Shown: positions 17,353 to 26,907 of the stretch, piece by piece
How the letters are laid out: each line of letters begins with the position of its first letter
How positions within the stretch are numbered: the stretch's first letter is position 1
Assembly: GCF_001522585.2 (NCBI RefSeq)
Contig: NZ_CP013374.1
Coordinates: forward strand, 620,001-684,000
DNA from: Burkholderia sp. NRF60-BP8
GTDB taxonomy: Bacteria; Pseudomonadota; Gammaproteobacteria; Burkholderiales; Burkholderiaceae
Reading direction: 5' to 3'
Length of the DNA: 64,000 nucleotides
The notes under the pieces: model-generated
The model's database searches: none
Told to the model about the DNA's origin: nothing
The model's input: the letters and a program-made list of their open reading frames with translations, nothing else
Translations under genes and position numbers: made by a program

Positions 17353-19053
17353 ATGAAAAAGCTTGTGAACCGCCCGTCCGACGTCGTGCGAGAAATGCTG
17401 GAAGGCATCGCGCGGCAATCGCCGCATCTCGCGATCCTCGGCGACGAGCATGTGCTCGTCCGCCAGCCGCTGCCCGAGCCGTCGCAGCGGCCGGTCGCGA
17501 TCCTGTCCGGCGGCGGCAGCGGCCATGAGCCCGCGCACGGCGGCTATGTCGGCGAAGGGATGCTGAGCGCGGCCGTGTGCGGCGAAGTGTTCACGTCGCC
17601 GTCGACCGACGCCGTGCTCGCCGCGATCCGCGCGAGCGCCGGCCCGAACGGCGCGTTGCTGATCGTGAAGAACTACACCGGCGACCGGCTCAATTTCGGG
17701 CTCGCCGCCGAGCTTGCGCGCGCGGAAGGCATTCCGGTCGAAACCGTCATCGTCGCCGACGACGTGTCGCTGCGCGGCCGCGTCGAGCGCGGCCAGCGAC
17801 GCGGGATCGCCGGTACCGTGCTGATCCACAAGCTCGCGGGCGCTGCCGCCGCGCGCGGGCTGCCGCTCGCCCGCGTCGCGAGCATCGCGCGCGACGCGGC
17901 GGCCGAGCTCGGCACGATGGGCGTCGCGCTCGACGGCTGCACGATCCCGGGCGCCGACAAGTCCGGCTTCAGCCTCGCCGATCACGAGATCGAGCTGGGC
18001 CTCGGCATCCACGGCGAGAAAGGCGTCGAGCGCCGCGCGCCGCTGCCGGCCGATGCGCTGGCCGACACGCTGCTGTCGAGCATCGTCGCCGATCTCGTGC
18101 TCGACCGCGACGAACGCGTTGCGCTGTTCGTCAACGGCCTCGGCGCGACGCCGGACATGGAACTCGCGATCGTGCTGCGCGCCGCGTTCGACAACCTGAG
18201 CCGGCGCGGCATCGTCGTCGCCCGCGCGTGGGCCGGCACGTTCCTGTCCGCGCTGAACATGCCCGGCTGTTCGATCTCGGTGCTGCGGCTGAACGACGAG
18301 CGCGCGGCGCTGCTCGATGCGCCGACGCAGGCGCGCGCATGGCCGGGCGGCGGCCTCGTGAACACGCGGATCCGCGTGGCCGCGGCCGCGTCGCAGGACG
18401 CGCCACCGCCGCCGCTCGATGCGGCCGGTCGCGCGTGGGCCGCGCGCCTGCAACCGGCGCTGCACGCGGTCGCGCAGACGCTGATCGATCACGAGCAGAC
18501 GCTGACGGATCTCGATGCGGCAGCCGGCGACGGCGATCTCGGCGCGAGCATGCGGCGCGCCGCGCAGACGATCCTCGAATTGCCCGACACCGCGTACGGC
18601 ACGCCATCGGGTGCGCTCGCGGCGCTCGGCGCCGCGTTGCGCCGCGCGATCGCCGGCAGTTCCGGGCCGTTCTACGCGACCGCGCTGCTGCGCGCGTCGC
18701 GCCGGCTGGCCGACATCGCCGAGCCGTCGCCGCGCGACTGGGCAGCGGCATTCCGCGCGGCGGTGGATTCGATCGGCGAACTCGGCGGCGCGCGGGCGGG
18801 CGACCGGACGATGCTCGATGCACTGGTGCCGGCCGTCGACGCATTCAGCCGCGCGCTGGACGGCGATCGCGATCCCGCGAGCGCATGGATGGCGGCCGTC
18901 GAAGCGGCCGAGCAAGGTGCGCAGGAAACGGCGCGCATGACGCCGCGCGCGGGGCGGGCAAGCTATCTGGGCGAGCGGGCGATCGGTACGCCGGACGGCG
19001 GGGCGGTGGCCGTCGCGTACTGGTTGCGGGCGTTGCAGCCGCACGTCCGGTAA
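17353..19053 (+). CDS. dhaK: ATP-dependent dihydroxyacetone kinase (DhaK-DhaL fusion)
   Basis: A 566-residue single-chain kinase phosphorylating dihydroxyacetone (and possibly glyceraldehyde). N-terminal DAK1 domain (residues ~1-330) with GGGSGHEPAHGGYVGEGML, KNYTGDRLNF (substrate-binding Lys/Asp) and GIHGEKG, whose His binds the substrate covalently in the family. C-terminal DAK2 domain (~370-566) with the Mg-ATP motif DAAAGDGDLG. Length matches the Citrobacter-type enzyme. Start set at MKKLVNRPSDVV, the family N-terminus. No glycerol dehydrogenase gene is adjacent. Confidence 0.93.
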   Translation: MKKLVNRPSDVVREMLEGIARQSPHLAILGDEHVLVRQPLPEPSQRPVAILSGGGSGHEPAHGGYVGEGMLSAAVCGEVFTSPSTDAVLAAIRASAGPNGALLIVKNYTGDRLNFGLAAELARAEGIPVETVIVADDVSLRGRVERGQRRGIAGTVLIHKLAGAAAARGLPLARVASIARDAAAELGTMGVALDGCTIPGADKSGFSLADHEIELGLGIHGEKGVERRAPLPADALADTLLSSIVADLVLDRDERVALFVNGLGATPDMELAIVLRAAFDNLSRRGIVVARAWAGTFLSALNMPGCSISVLRLNDERAALLDAPTQARAWPGGGLVNTRIRVAAAASQDAPPPPLDAAGRAWAARLQPALHAVAQTLIDHEQTLTDLDAAAGDGDLGASMRRAAQTILELPDTAYGTPSGALAALGAALRRAIAGSSGPFYATALLRASRRLADIAEPSPRDWAAAFRAAVDSIGELGGARAGDRTMLDALVPAVDAFSRALDGDRDPASAWMAAVEAAEQGAQETARMTPRAGRASYLGERAIGTPDGGAVAVAYWLRALQPHVR

Positions 19054-19069
19054 CGACGCGCGGCCGCGT

Positions 19070-19357
19070 TCAGACGCCCTCGACCAGCACCGCGCGATAG
19101 CGGGCGCCCTTGAACCGATGCTGGACGACCCGCTGGTATTCGGGGCCGTGATACCACGCGTGCGCGGCCTCCTTCGACGGGAACTCGACGATCACGACGC
19201 CTTCCGGGCCGTCCCCCTCGAGAATTTCCTGCGGCCCGTATGCGGCGAGCACCTTCACCGGATGGCCGGCAAGGGTCGCACCGACCTGGCTCGAATAGGT
19301 GTCGAGCTCATGCTGGTCCTGCGTGCTTTCCCGCGTAAAAACGATGTAGGTCGCCAC
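19070..19357 (-). CDS. DUF1330 family protein, GTG start
   Basis: A 95-residue ferredoxin-like-fold protein (dimeric alpha-beta barrel). The motifs VVIVEFPSKEAAHAWYHGPEYQ and RFKGARYRAVLVEG are typical of DUF1330. A GTG start is chosen because AGGAG lies eight bases upstream and the following residues ATYIVFTRES match the family N-terminus; a longer in-frame ATG would add ~56 non-family residues. Function unknown. Convergent with dhaK, divergent from the MFS transporter. Confidence 0.85.
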   Translation of the reverse strand: MATYIVFTRESTQDQHELDTYSSQVGATLAGHPVKVLAAYGPQEILEGDGPEGVVIVEFPSKEAAHAWYHGPEYQRVVQHRFKGARYRAVLVEGV

Positions 19358-19618
19358 GATACGCGCTCCTGATGGAAGGTGAAAAAAGGGACGCCACGCG
19401 CTGCACGGTCCGATCGACCTGCATGGCAGCGTGCAGCTTACCGCCGTTCGCCGCCCGGCGCCGCGAAGCGCCAGCGGCGGCCCGCGCCAGCCCCCAGCCC
19501 GGCACGGGAAAACCCCGATCCCCACATCGTCCTATGACATCCGGCATCGCAAATTGGCGGGATTACTTTGATCCTCGTCGGCGCCCGCCCGGGCGCATGC
19601 TGATAGCGAGGATCCCTC

Positions 19619-21004
19619 ATGCGATACGTGCCATCGTGGACTTCCGTTTCCGCCGCGTCGTCGACTCCCGACGACGCGACCACCCAACGCGGCGACGAGC
19701 CGCACTGTCTGCCGCGGGTCGCGATCGCGGCCGCCGCCCTCGGCAATGCGACCGAATGGTTCGATTACGGTATTTACGCGTACGGTCTCGCGTACATTTC
19801 CGCCGCGCTGTTTCCCGGCAACACCGCGAGCGCGACGCTGTTCGCACTCGGCACGTTCGCGATCTCGTTCCTGATCCGCCCGCTCGGCGGCCTGTTCTGG
19901 GGGCCGCTCGGCGACCGGCTGGGCCGCAAGCGCGTGCTCGCGCTGACGGTCCTGACGATGTCGGGCGCGACGTTGCTCGTCGGCCTGCTGCCGAGCTACG
20001 CGACGGCCGGCTGGCTCGCCCCGGCCGCGCTGATCGTGCTGCGCATGGTGCAGGGGTTCTCGACCGGCGGCGAATACGGGGGTGCGGCCACCTTCATCGC
20101 CGAATACGCGCCCGATTCGCGGCGCGGCCTGTGCGGCAGCTTTCTCGAATTCGCGACGCTCGCCGGCTTCTCGCTCGGCGCGTTCCTGATGCTCGGCTTC
20201 GCGCTGCTGCTCGGCGATTCGGCGATGCATGCGTGGGGCTGGCGCCTGCCGTTCCTGGTCGCGGCGCCGCTCGGCCTGATCGGCTTCTATCTGCGCTCGC
20301 GCCTCGAGGAAACGCCGGTATTCCGCGAACTCGAGGAACAGGCGCACCGCCGCGAGAAAAACGTCCTCGCCGCGCTGCCGATCCGGTTGCTGCTGGTGCG
20401 CTACGCGAAGCCGCTGCTGCTGCTCGGCGGGCTCGTCGTCGCGCTGAACGTCGTCAACTACGTGCTGCTCGCGTACATGCCGACCTACATGCACAAGGAG
20501 CTCGGCGTCAGCGAGAACATGTCGCTGCTGATTCCGCTGATCGGCATGCTCGCGATGATGGTGCTGCTGCCGTTCGCCGGCTGGCTGTCGGACCGCGTCG
20601 GCCGCAAGACGATGTGGTGGATCTCGCTCGTCGGGCTGTTCGTCGCGGCCGTGCCGATGTTCACGCTGATGACGCACGGTCCGCTCGGCGCCTTCATCGG
20701 CTTCGCGGTGCTCGGCGTGCTCTACGTGCCGCAGCTCGCCACCATTTCCGCGATGTTCCCGGCGATGTTCCCGACCCACGTCCGGTATGCGGGCATGGCG
20801 ATCGCGTACAACGTGTCGACGTCGCTGTTCGGCGGCACCGCGCCGATCGTCAACGACTGGCTGATCGGCAAGACCGGCAACGCGCTGATTCCCGCCTACT
20901 ACATGATGGCCGCCTGCGCGGTCGGGCTGATCGCGCTGCTGGCGGTGATCGAGACGCGCGGGTGTTCGCTGCGCGGCGACACTCTTCCCGGCCAGCCGGG
21001 CTGA
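19619..21004 (+). CDS. MFS transporter, metabolite:H+ symporter (ProP-like)
   Basis: A 461-residue, 12-helix major-facilitator protein of the MHS subfamily. The opening helix NATEWFDYGIYAYGLAYIS, the loop 2-3 motif GDRLGRKRVL, GGEYGGAATFIAEYAPDSRRG in helix 5 and a second GWLSDRVGRKTMWW motif place it with ProP/KgtP/ShiA. The substrate may be a zwitterion or organic acid. ProP-type carriers move proline, betaine and ectoine, so it could serve the ectoine genes 1.4 kb away, but nothing in the sequence proves this. Confidence 0.9.
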   Translation: MRYVPSWTSVSAASSTPDDATTQRGDEPHCLPRVAIAAAALGNATEWFDYGIYAYGLAYISAALFPGNTASATLFALGTFAISFLIRPLGGLFWGPLGDRLGRKRVLALTVLTMSGATLLVGLLPSYATAGWLAPAALIVLRMVQGFSTGGEYGGAATFIAEYAPDSRRGLCGSFLEFATLAGFSLGAFLMLGFALLLGDSAMHAWGWRLPFLVAAPLGLIGFYLRSRLEETPVFRELEEQAHRREKNVLAALPIRLLLVRYAKPLLLLGGLVVALNVVNYVLLAYMPTYMHKELGVSENMSLLIPLIGMLAMMVLLPFAGWLSDRVGRKTMWWISLVGLFVAAVPMFTLMTHGPLGAFIGFAVLGVLYVPQLATISAMFPAMFPTHVRYAGMAIAYNVSTSLFGGTAPIVNDWLIGKTGNALIPAYYMMAACAVGLIALLAVIETRGCSLRGDTLPGQPG

Positions 21005-21305
21005 CCCGCGCGCCGGCGGCGCCCGGCTTCCCATAAACGGCATCCATTGCATCGCCCGCCGTCCGGCAACGGACGGCGGGCGATGTGCATTTCGAGCGGC
21101 GAAGCCCGCTGTCGGATTGTTGTCGCCCGGACAACACGATGTGCACGCGTGCAACGCTGTTGGCGTGTGTCGGCCGTCACTACAATCGCTGGCAACGTTC
21201 GATCGAAATCCGGTCGAACCGAAGCGCGCGATCGTCACGATCGCGCTCGCGAACCGCGCAGCGTCGCGCGGCTCGATCCCCACTCGACGAACAGGATTAC
21301 TGAAC
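21005..21305. other. intergenic segment with terminator and promoter of MBL gene
   Basis: About 300 bases without a supported gene. The first part holds the terminator of the MFS gene (listed separately). The second part must hold the promoter of the MBL-fold hydrolase gene. Nothing else recognised. Confidence 0.45.
21050..21085 (+). terminator. long perfect hairpin after the MFS gene
   Basis: A 15-bp perfect stem (CATCGCCCGCCGTCC with its complement) around a 6-base loop ggcaac, 45 bases after the MFS stop codon. No T tract, but the stem is very stable. Confidence 0.7.
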
Positions 21306-22238
21306 ATGAACGCACCCATCCGCAACGTCCAGCCCGTCATCGCCCGCTTGGGCAACGAAGGTTCGGGCGAGCTCGTTTCGTCCCGCTACGCCGTGCGCAT
21401 CGGCGAAGTCGATGTCGTGCTGATCAGCGACGGCGTGCTGCCGCTGCCGACTTCCACCATGTCGACCAATGTGAGCGAAGCGGACCGCAACGCATGGTTC
21501 GACGGCCGCTTCCTGCAACGCGACATGTTCGACTGGGCGCTCAACATCGCGCTCGTGCGCAGCGGCGATCGCCTGATCCTGATCGACTCGGGCGTGGGCG
21601 ACGGCTTCGAATACTTCACGCGCGCCGGGCGCTCGGTCATGCGTCTGGAATCGGCCGGCATCGACCTGGCCGCGATCACCGACATCGTGATCACGCACAT
21701 GCACATGGACCATGTCGGCGGGCTGAACGTCGACGGCGTCAAGGCGAAGCTGCGCCCGGACGTACGCATTCACGTATCGGCCGCGGAAGTGGCGTTCTGG
21801 AAAAATCCCGACTTCAGCAAGACGGTGATGCCGGAAACCGTTCCGCCCGCGCTGCGCAAGGCGGCGGCGCGGTTCGTGGAACTCTATGGCGAGAACATCG
21901 TGCAGTTCGACCGGACCGTGGGAGTCGCCGCGGGCGTGTCGGCGCGGGTGACGGGCGGCCATACGCCCGGGCACTGCGTGGTCGACGTCGCATCGAACGG
22001 AGAAAAGCTGACGTTCGCGGGCGACGCGATTTTCGAGGTCAACTTCGACCATCCCGACTGGCAAAACGGCTTCGAACACGATCCGGACGCGGCGGTCGAC
22101 GTGCGTATCGCGCTGTTCAACGAAGCCGCGGACACCGGTGCGCTGCTCGCCGCGGCCCATGTCGCGTTCCCGTCCATCGGCCATGTTGCAAGGCACGGCG
22201 ACGGGTTCCGTTTCGTTCCAGTCGTGTGGGACTACTGA
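21306..22238 (+). CDS. MBL-fold metallo-hydrolase
   Basis: A 310-residue metallo-beta-lactamase-fold enzyme. The zinc motif is ITHMHMDHVGG (HxHxDH), followed by further ligands in GGHTPGHC, AGDAIFE, and a late His (SIGHVARHG). The pattern resembles quorum-quenching lactonases and related hydrolases of the AttM/AiiA type, but the substrate cannot be named. Start at MNAPIRNVQPV; upstream in-frame sequence is Arg-rich and unlikely. No signal peptide, so cytoplasmic. Convergent with the ectoine cluster. Confidence 0.88.
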   Translation: MNAPIRNVQPVIARLGNEGSGELVSSRYAVRIGEVDVVLISDGVLPLPTSTMSTNVSEADRNAWFDGRFLQRDMFDWALNIALVRSGDRLILIDSGVGDGFEYFTRAGRSVMRLESAGIDLAAITDIVITHMHMDHVGGLNVDGVKAKLRPDVRIHVSAAEVAFWKNPDFSKTVMPETVPPALRKAAARFVELYGENIVQFDRTVGVAAGVSARVTGGHTPGHCVVDVASNGEKLTFAGDAIFEVNFDHPDWQNGFEHDPDAAVDVRIALFNEAADTGALLAAAHVAFPSIGHVARHGDGFRFVPVVWDY

Positions 22239-22304
22239 TGATATGTCGGTAGCCGACGTGCACCTCAGGCGATGCACCGACGCCTTTTCCAGACCGTATC
22301 GGCA

Positions 22305-22340
22305 AGAAAAAACGCCGCCGCACTTGCATGCGGCGGCGTT
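22305..22340 (-). terminator. Rho-independent terminator of the ectoine operon
   Basis: A 12-bp perfect stem (AACGCCGCCGCA / TGCGGCGGCGTT) with a 6-base loop; on the minus strand it is followed by a T run (aaaaaa on the plus strand). It lies 40 bases after the stop of the last minus-strand gene, a textbook intrinsic terminator. It may also serve the convergent MBL gene. Confidence 0.85.
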
Positions 22341-22379
22341 GCATCGCGCGCCGAAGCGCGCATCAGGACCGCTCGAACA

Positions 22380-23774
22380 TCACGCGACGGCCGACAGGTT
22401 CCGCTCGGCAACCTCGTCCACTGCATCCTTGACGATCGCGACGATCTCGTCGGCCTCTGCCCGCGTCATCACGAGCGGCGGCGCGAAACCGAGAATGTCG
22501 CCGTGCGGCATCGCACGCGCGATCACGCCGCGCTGCAGCGCGGCCGCCGACACCTGCGCGCCGATCTTCAGCGCGGGATCGAACGGCGTGCGTGCGTCCT
22601 TGTCGGCCATGAACTCGAGCGCGGCCAGCATGCCGACGCTGCGCACCTCGCCGACGAGCGGATGCGCGCCGAACGCGTCGCGCAGCTTCGCGCCAAAGTA
22701 GCCGCCGACGTCGGCTGCGTTGCCGACCAGGTTCTCGCGCTCCAGGATCGCGAGGTTCGCGAGCGCGGCGGCCGCGCATACCGGATGGCCCGAATACGTC
22801 CAGCCGTGCCCCATCGGCCCGTGCTCCTGCGAGCCGCGCGCGATCACGTCCCACACCTTCTCGCCGACGATCACGCCCGACAGCGGCGCATAGGCGCTCG
22901 TCAGACCCTTCGCGACCGTGATCAGGTCGGGCGCGATCCCGAAGTGCTGCGCGCCCATCTTCGAGCCGAGACGCCCGAACCCGCACACGACTTCATCGGA
23001 GATCAGCAGGATGTCGTGCCTGCGCAGCACGGCCTGGATCGCGGGCCAGTAGCCGGCCGGCGGTTCGATGATGCCGCCCGTGCCCATCACCGGCTCCGCG
23101 ATGAAGGCGGCGATCGTGTCGGCGCCTTCGCGGGCGATCAGCTTCTCGAGTTCGTCGACGCAGTACGCGACGAACTGCGCTTCGTTCATGCCGGCCGGCG
23201 CCTTGCGATACCAGTGCGGACACACCGTATGCTTCACGCGATCGATCGGCAGGTCGAAATGCTGGTGGAAGCTCGGCAGGCCCGTGAGGCTGCCCGTCAC
23301 GATGCCCGAGCCGTGATAGCCGCGCTCGCGCGAGATGATCTTCTTCTTGTTCGGGCGGCCGAGCACGTTGTTGTAGTACCAGACGAGCTTGACCTGCGTC
23401 TCGTTCGCGTCGGAACCCGACATCCCGTAATAGACCTTCTTCATCCCCGCCGGCGACCAGTCGATGATGCGCGACGACAGCTCGATGATCGCGTCCGACG
23501 CGTGGCCGACGTACGTGTGGTAATACGCGAGCTGCTTCGCCTGTTCGTACATCGCGTCGGCGACTTCGGTGCGGCCGTAGCCGATGTTCACGCAGTAAAG
23601 GCCGGCGAACGCGTCGATATAGCGCTTGCCCTGGTGATCCTCGATGCGGATGCCTTCGCCGCCGCGCACGATCTTGCCCGGCAGCGCGCCGGTCTCGTGA
23701 TCGTATGCGTGCGTCGACGGGTGCATGAAGTGGGCGCGGTCCTCGCGCAGCAGTGCGTCGATCGATTTTTGCAT
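22380..23774 (-). CDS. doeD: class-III aminotransferase of ectoine catabolism (DoeD/Atf)
   Basis: A 464-residue PLP enzyme of the omega-aminotransferase family. Landmarks: SGSDANETQVKL (phosphate binding), D260 in ISDEVVCGFGR, and the PLP lysine K289 in TVAKGLTSAYAP. In ectoine catabolism it converts L-2,4-diaminobutyrate to aspartate semialdehyde. Last gene of the minus-strand operon, 20 bases after doeC, followed by a terminator. The ATG at MQKSIDALLRED is used; the frame stays open upstream only by chance. Confidence 0.88.
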   Translation of the reverse strand: MQKSIDALLREDRAHFMHPSTHAYDHETGALPGKIVRGGEGIRIEDHQGKRYIDAFAGLYCVNIGYGRTEVADAMYEQAKQLAYYHTYVGHASDAIIELSSRIIDWSPAGMKKVYYGMSGSDANETQVKLVWYYNNVLGRPNKKKIISRERGYHGSGIVTGSLTGLPSFHQHFDLPIDRVKHTVCPHWYRKAPAGMNEAQFVAYCVDELEKLIAREGADTIAAFIAEPVMGTGGIIEPPAGYWPAIQAVLRRHDILLISDEVVCGFGRLGSKMGAQHFGIAPDLITVAKGLTSAYAPLSGVIVGEKVWDVIARGSQEHGPMGHGWTYSGHPVCAAAALANLAILERENLVGNAADVGGYFGAKLRDAFGAHPLVGEVRSVGMLAALEFMADKDARTPFDPALKIGAQVSAAALQRGVIARAMPHGDILGFAPPLVMTRAEADEIVAIVKDAVDEVAERNLSAVA

Positions 23775-23794
23775 GATGTGCTCCTTTGAATGGG

Positions 23795-25273
23795 TCAGGC
23801 CGTCGCCGCAACCGGCAGGCCGAGATTGCCGAGGCAGAAGTACTTGGTTTCGGTGAACGGCTCGAAGCCCTCGGTGCCGCCTTCGCGCCCGAGGCCCGAC
23901 GCCTTCATCCCGCCGAACGGAATCGGCGCGCCGGTGAATTTCACGCCGTTGACCGACACCATCGCGAAATCGAGCCGCCGCACGAGCTGGAAGATCGTGT
24001 CGATGCGCGTCGCGCATACGTAGGCGGCGAGGCCGTACTCGGTGTCGTTGGCCGTTTCGACGGCTTCGTCGAGCGTGTCGAACGCGCTGACGGCCGAGAT
24101 CGGCGCGAAGTTTTCCTCGTCGACCACGCGCATGCCGGGCGCGGCATCCGCGATCACGGTCGGCTCGTAGAACCAGCCGCCGAGCGCATGCGGCCGCCCG
24201 CCCGCGACGATGCGCGCGCCGCGTGCCCGCGCATCGTCGACGCGCGCCACCGTCGCGTCGAACGCGGCCTGATGCATCAGCGGACCGACGTCCACGCCCT
24301 GCTCGAACGCGGGCCCCGTCTTCAACGCGCGCACCGCGTTCGCATACCGTTCGACGAAGGTGTCGTACAACGGGCGCGCGACGAGTATCCGGTTCGCCGC
24401 GCAGCAGTCCTGCCCCGACGTCTGGAACTTCGCGCCGACGGCAATCCGCACCGCCTGGTCGACCTCCGCATCCTCGGTCACGATCAACGGCGCATTGCCG
24501 CCCAGTTCGAGCGCGATCTTGCGGATGCCGGCCTTCGCGGCGGTTTCGGTCACGAGCCGTCCGACCCGCGTCGAGCCGGTGAAGCTCACCGCACGCACGC
24601 GCGCGTCGCCGACCAGCGTTTCCATCGCCATCTGCGGCTCGCCGAGCACCACGTTGAACACGCCGGCCGGGAAGCCTGCCTCGTCGGCGAGCTGAGCGAG
24701 CGCGAGCGCCGAGAACGGCGTTTCGTGCGCGGGCTTCACGACCACGGTGCAACCGACCGCGATCGCGGCCGCTGCCTTGCGCGTGATCATCGCGGCCGGG
24801 AAATTCCACGGCGTGATCAGCGCCGCGACGCCGACCGGCTCCATCACGGTGCCGAGATGCGCGCCGTCGATGTGGGTCGGAATCGTGCGGCCGGCGACGC
24901 GCTTCGCCTCGTTCGCGAACCATTCGACGAAGCTCGCCGCATAGCGGATCTCGCCGCGCGCTTCGGCCAGCGGCTTGCCCTGTTCCAGCGACAGCAGCGC
25001 GGCCAGATCGTCGACGTGACGCAGGATCAGCGCGTGCCAGCGCAGCAATGCCGCGCTGCGCACCGCTTGCGGCGTCCAACGCCAGCTTCCGTACGCGCGC
25101 TGCGCGGCGTCGACGGCCGCGACGATCTGCGCGCGTTCGAGCATCGGCACGTGGCCGATCACCGCCTGGTCGGCGGGGTTGACGACGGCGACCGTCGCGG
25201 CACTGTCGCTGTGGATCCAGCGACCGTCGACGTAACAGGTCGACTTGAACAGAACGGGGTGTCCGGGCAGCAT
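23795..25273 (-). CDS. doeC: NAD(P)-dependent aldehyde dehydrogenase (DoeC/Ssd)
   Basis: A 492-residue aldehyde dehydrogenase. Residues visible: PWNFP (155-159, cofactor and oxyanion site), FTGSTRVG (Rossmann contact), E257 in ELGGN (general base), C290 in FQTSGQDCC (nucleophile), and a late EENFAP. In the pathway it oxidises aspartate semialdehyde to aspartate; it is also close to succinate-semialdehyde dehydrogenases. 121 bases separate it from asnR upstream, so it may have its own promoter as well as read-through. Confidence 0.88.
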   Translation of the reverse strand: MLPGHPVLFKSTCYVDGRWIHSDSAATVAVVNPADQAVIGHVPMLERAQIVAAVDAAQRAYGSWRWTPQAVRSAALLRWHALILRHVDDLAALLSLEQGKPLAEARGEIRYAASFVEWFANEAKRVAGRTIPTHIDGAHLGTVMEPVGVAALITPWNFPAAMITRKAAAAIAVGCTVVVKPAHETPFSALALAQLADEAGFPAGVFNVVLGEPQMAMETLVGDARVRAVSFTGSTRVGRLVTETAAKAGIRKIALELGGNAPLIVTEDAEVDQAVRIAVGAKFQTSGQDCCAANRILVARPLYDTFVERYANAVRALKTGPAFEQGVDVGPLMHQAAFDATVARVDDARARGARIVAGGRPHALGGWFYEPTVIADAAPGMRVVDEENFAPISAVSAFDTLDEAVETANDTEYGLAAYVCATRIDTIFQLVRRLDFAMVSVNGVKFTGAPIPFGGMKASGLGREGGTEGFEPFTETKYFCLGNLGLPVAATA

Positions 25274-25394
25274 GCTGCGTCTCCTCGTTGGTGGGCACGG
25301 ACTTCATTGTGTCGCGCCCGCGCATGCGGAAATTTCGGTTTGCACCGCCTGAAATGCCGGTTTTTTCCGTATTGCCACGCGCCGGCGCGAACTT

Positions 25395-25865
25395 TCACAG
25401 CCAGTCCGGCGCGCCGCCGGATCCGCACTTCACGACCTTCGTCACGATGTACGTGAAGTAGCGCTCGATGCCGAGGTCTTCCATCAGCAACGCATCGATG
25501 AAGCGCTGGTAATGGTCGATGTCGCGCGCGACCACGTGCAGCACGTAGTCGACGCCGCCGCCCGTCGCATAGCACTGCGCGACCTCGGGCGCCGCGGCCA
25601 CGCGATCCTCGAAGCGCCGCATGTCGGGTGCCGTGTGCCGCGACAGCGTCACCTCGACCACGATGCGGCTGCCGGAGAACGCGCCGATCCAGTCGACGTC
25701 CGCGCGATAGCCGCGAATCACGCCGCTTTCCTCGAGCTTGCGCACGCGCTCCCAGGCCGGCGAAATCGACAGGTTCACGGCCTCGGCGAGCTTCGACTTC
25801 GTGATGCGCCCGTCGCGCTCGAGCAGGCGCAGGATCGCGAGGTCGTATCGGTCGAGCTTGATCAC
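25395..25865 (-). CDS. asnR: Lrp/AsnC-family regulator of the ectoine genes, GTG start
   Basis: A 156-residue feast/famine regulator: N-terminal HTH (KLDRYDLAILRLLERDGRIT, LSISPAWERVRKLEESGVIRGY) and a C-terminal RAM ligand domain. The start is GTG, one base after the doeB stop, so translation is coupled. An AsnC-type gene at this position between the deacetylase and the dehydrogenase is a hallmark of ectoine clusters (asnR). Probably senses an amino-acid intermediate and complements EnuR. Confidence 0.88.
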   Translation of the reverse strand: MIKLDRYDLAILRLLERDGRITKSKLAEAVNLSISPAWERVRKLEESGVIRGYRADVDWIGAFSGSRIVVEVTLSRHTAPDMRRFEDRVAAAPEVAQCYATGGGVDYVLHVVARDIDHYQRFIDALLMEDLGIERYFTYIVTKVVKCGSGGAPDWL

Positions 25866-25866
25866 G

Positions 25867-26904
25867 TTATGCGTCGCCCCAGGCCGCCACCGGGATGTTG
25901 CGCTCGACGATGTCGGCCACCACCGCGATCGTGTCGCCCGTCTGCACGATGCCCGGAAAATGCCGCGCGGCGAGCAGCCCGCGCCGCCGTGCGACGTATT
26001 CGACCGGCGTGACGCCCGTACGGTCGATGTCGTGCACGCGCGCGAGCACGTCGCCGGCCTCGACCTCGCTGCCCAGATCGACGCACATCTCGAGCAAGCC
26101 GCGATGCTCGCTGGTCGTGTAGCAGGCGCCGTCCGGCATGTCGAGCAGCGTCGTCGTGCGCGGCGCGCCGCCCGCGCCGGCGCGCCGCGCGAGCACGCCG
26201 GCATGCGCGAGAAAGCCGCGCACGCCACGCTCCGCGATCGCGACGCTCGCCGCCGTCGACGTGCCGCCACCGCCCAGCTCGGTCGACACGAACACCTTGC
26301 CGGCTTCCTCCGCCGCGCTGTCGTACAGGCCGACGCTGTCGAGTTCCAGCATGCGCATCGAATACGGCGCGCCGAACGCGCGCATCGCGCGCTCGCAGCG
26401 CGCCTCCTGGTCGCGGTCTTCCAGTACGTGAATCGCCGCGAACGGCACGAAGTCGAGCGTGCGGCCGCCCGCGTGAATGTCCAACACGTGCGTCGCGAGC
26501 GGCAGCAGGTGGCGCTGGAAGTAATCGGCGATCTTCTCGGTCACGGTGCCGTCCGGCCGGCCCGGGAAGCTGCGGTTCAGGTTGCCGGCATCGATCGGCG
26601 ACGTGCGGCAACCGGCGCGGAACGCCGGGTAGTTCATGAACGGCACGACGATCACGCGGCCCGTCACGTCGGCCGCCTTCAGCGAACCGGCGAGCTTCGA
26701 CAGCGCGACCGGCCCTTCGTATTCGTCGCCGTGATTGCCGCCGGTCAGCAGCACCGTCGGCCCGTCGCCGCGTTTCACGACGGTCACCGGAATCATGATC
26801 GCCCCCCACGCGGAATCGTCGCGCGAGTAAGGCAGCTTCAGGAAGCCGTGCTGTTCGCCGTCCGCGTCGAAATCGACGGTCGGTGTAATCGGAGAAGCAC
26901 GCAT
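25867..26904 (-). CDS. doeB: N-acetyl-L-2,4-diaminobutyrate deacetylase
   Basis: A 345-residue zinc deacylase of the aspartoacylase/succinylglutamate desuccinylase family. Zinc ligands H58 and E61 in GGNHGDEYEGP and H144 in DIHAGG are present. DoeB (EutE) removes the acetyl group from N-alpha-acetyl-L-2,4-diaminobutyrate made by the ectoine hydrolase. Sits three bases after doeA and one base before asnR, so all three are tightly coupled. Confidence 0.92.
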   Translation of the reverse strand: MRASPITPTVDFDADGEQHGFLKLPYSRDDSAWGAIMIPVTVVKRGDGPTVLLTGGNHGDEYEGPVALSKLAGSLKAADVTGRVIVVPFMNYPAFRAGCRTSPIDAGNLNRSFPGRPDGTVTEKIADYFQRHLLPLATHVLDIHAGGRTLDFVPFAAIHVLEDRDQEARCERAMRAFGAPYSMRMLELDSVGLYDSAAEEAGKVFVSTELGGGGTSTAASVAIAERGVRGFLAHAGVLARRAGAGGAPRTTTLLDMPDGACYTTSEHRGLLEMCVDLGSEVEAGDVLARVHDIDRTGVTPVEYVARRRGLLAARHFPGIVQTGDTIAVVADIVERNIPVAAWGDA

Positions 26905-26907
26905 CGC

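Noticed and set aside
19532..21355. A 607-codon minus-strand frame opposite the MFS transporter
   Set aside because: Low-complexity Arg/Glu/Gln-rich antisense translation; the plus strand is a clear 12-helix transporter.
22380..25325. A continuous 981-codon minus-strand frame
   Set aside because: Its upstream half is out of frame with the aldehyde dehydrogenase that occupies the same DNA and is Arg-rich nonsense; only the last 464 codons are a real aminotransferase with its own ATG.
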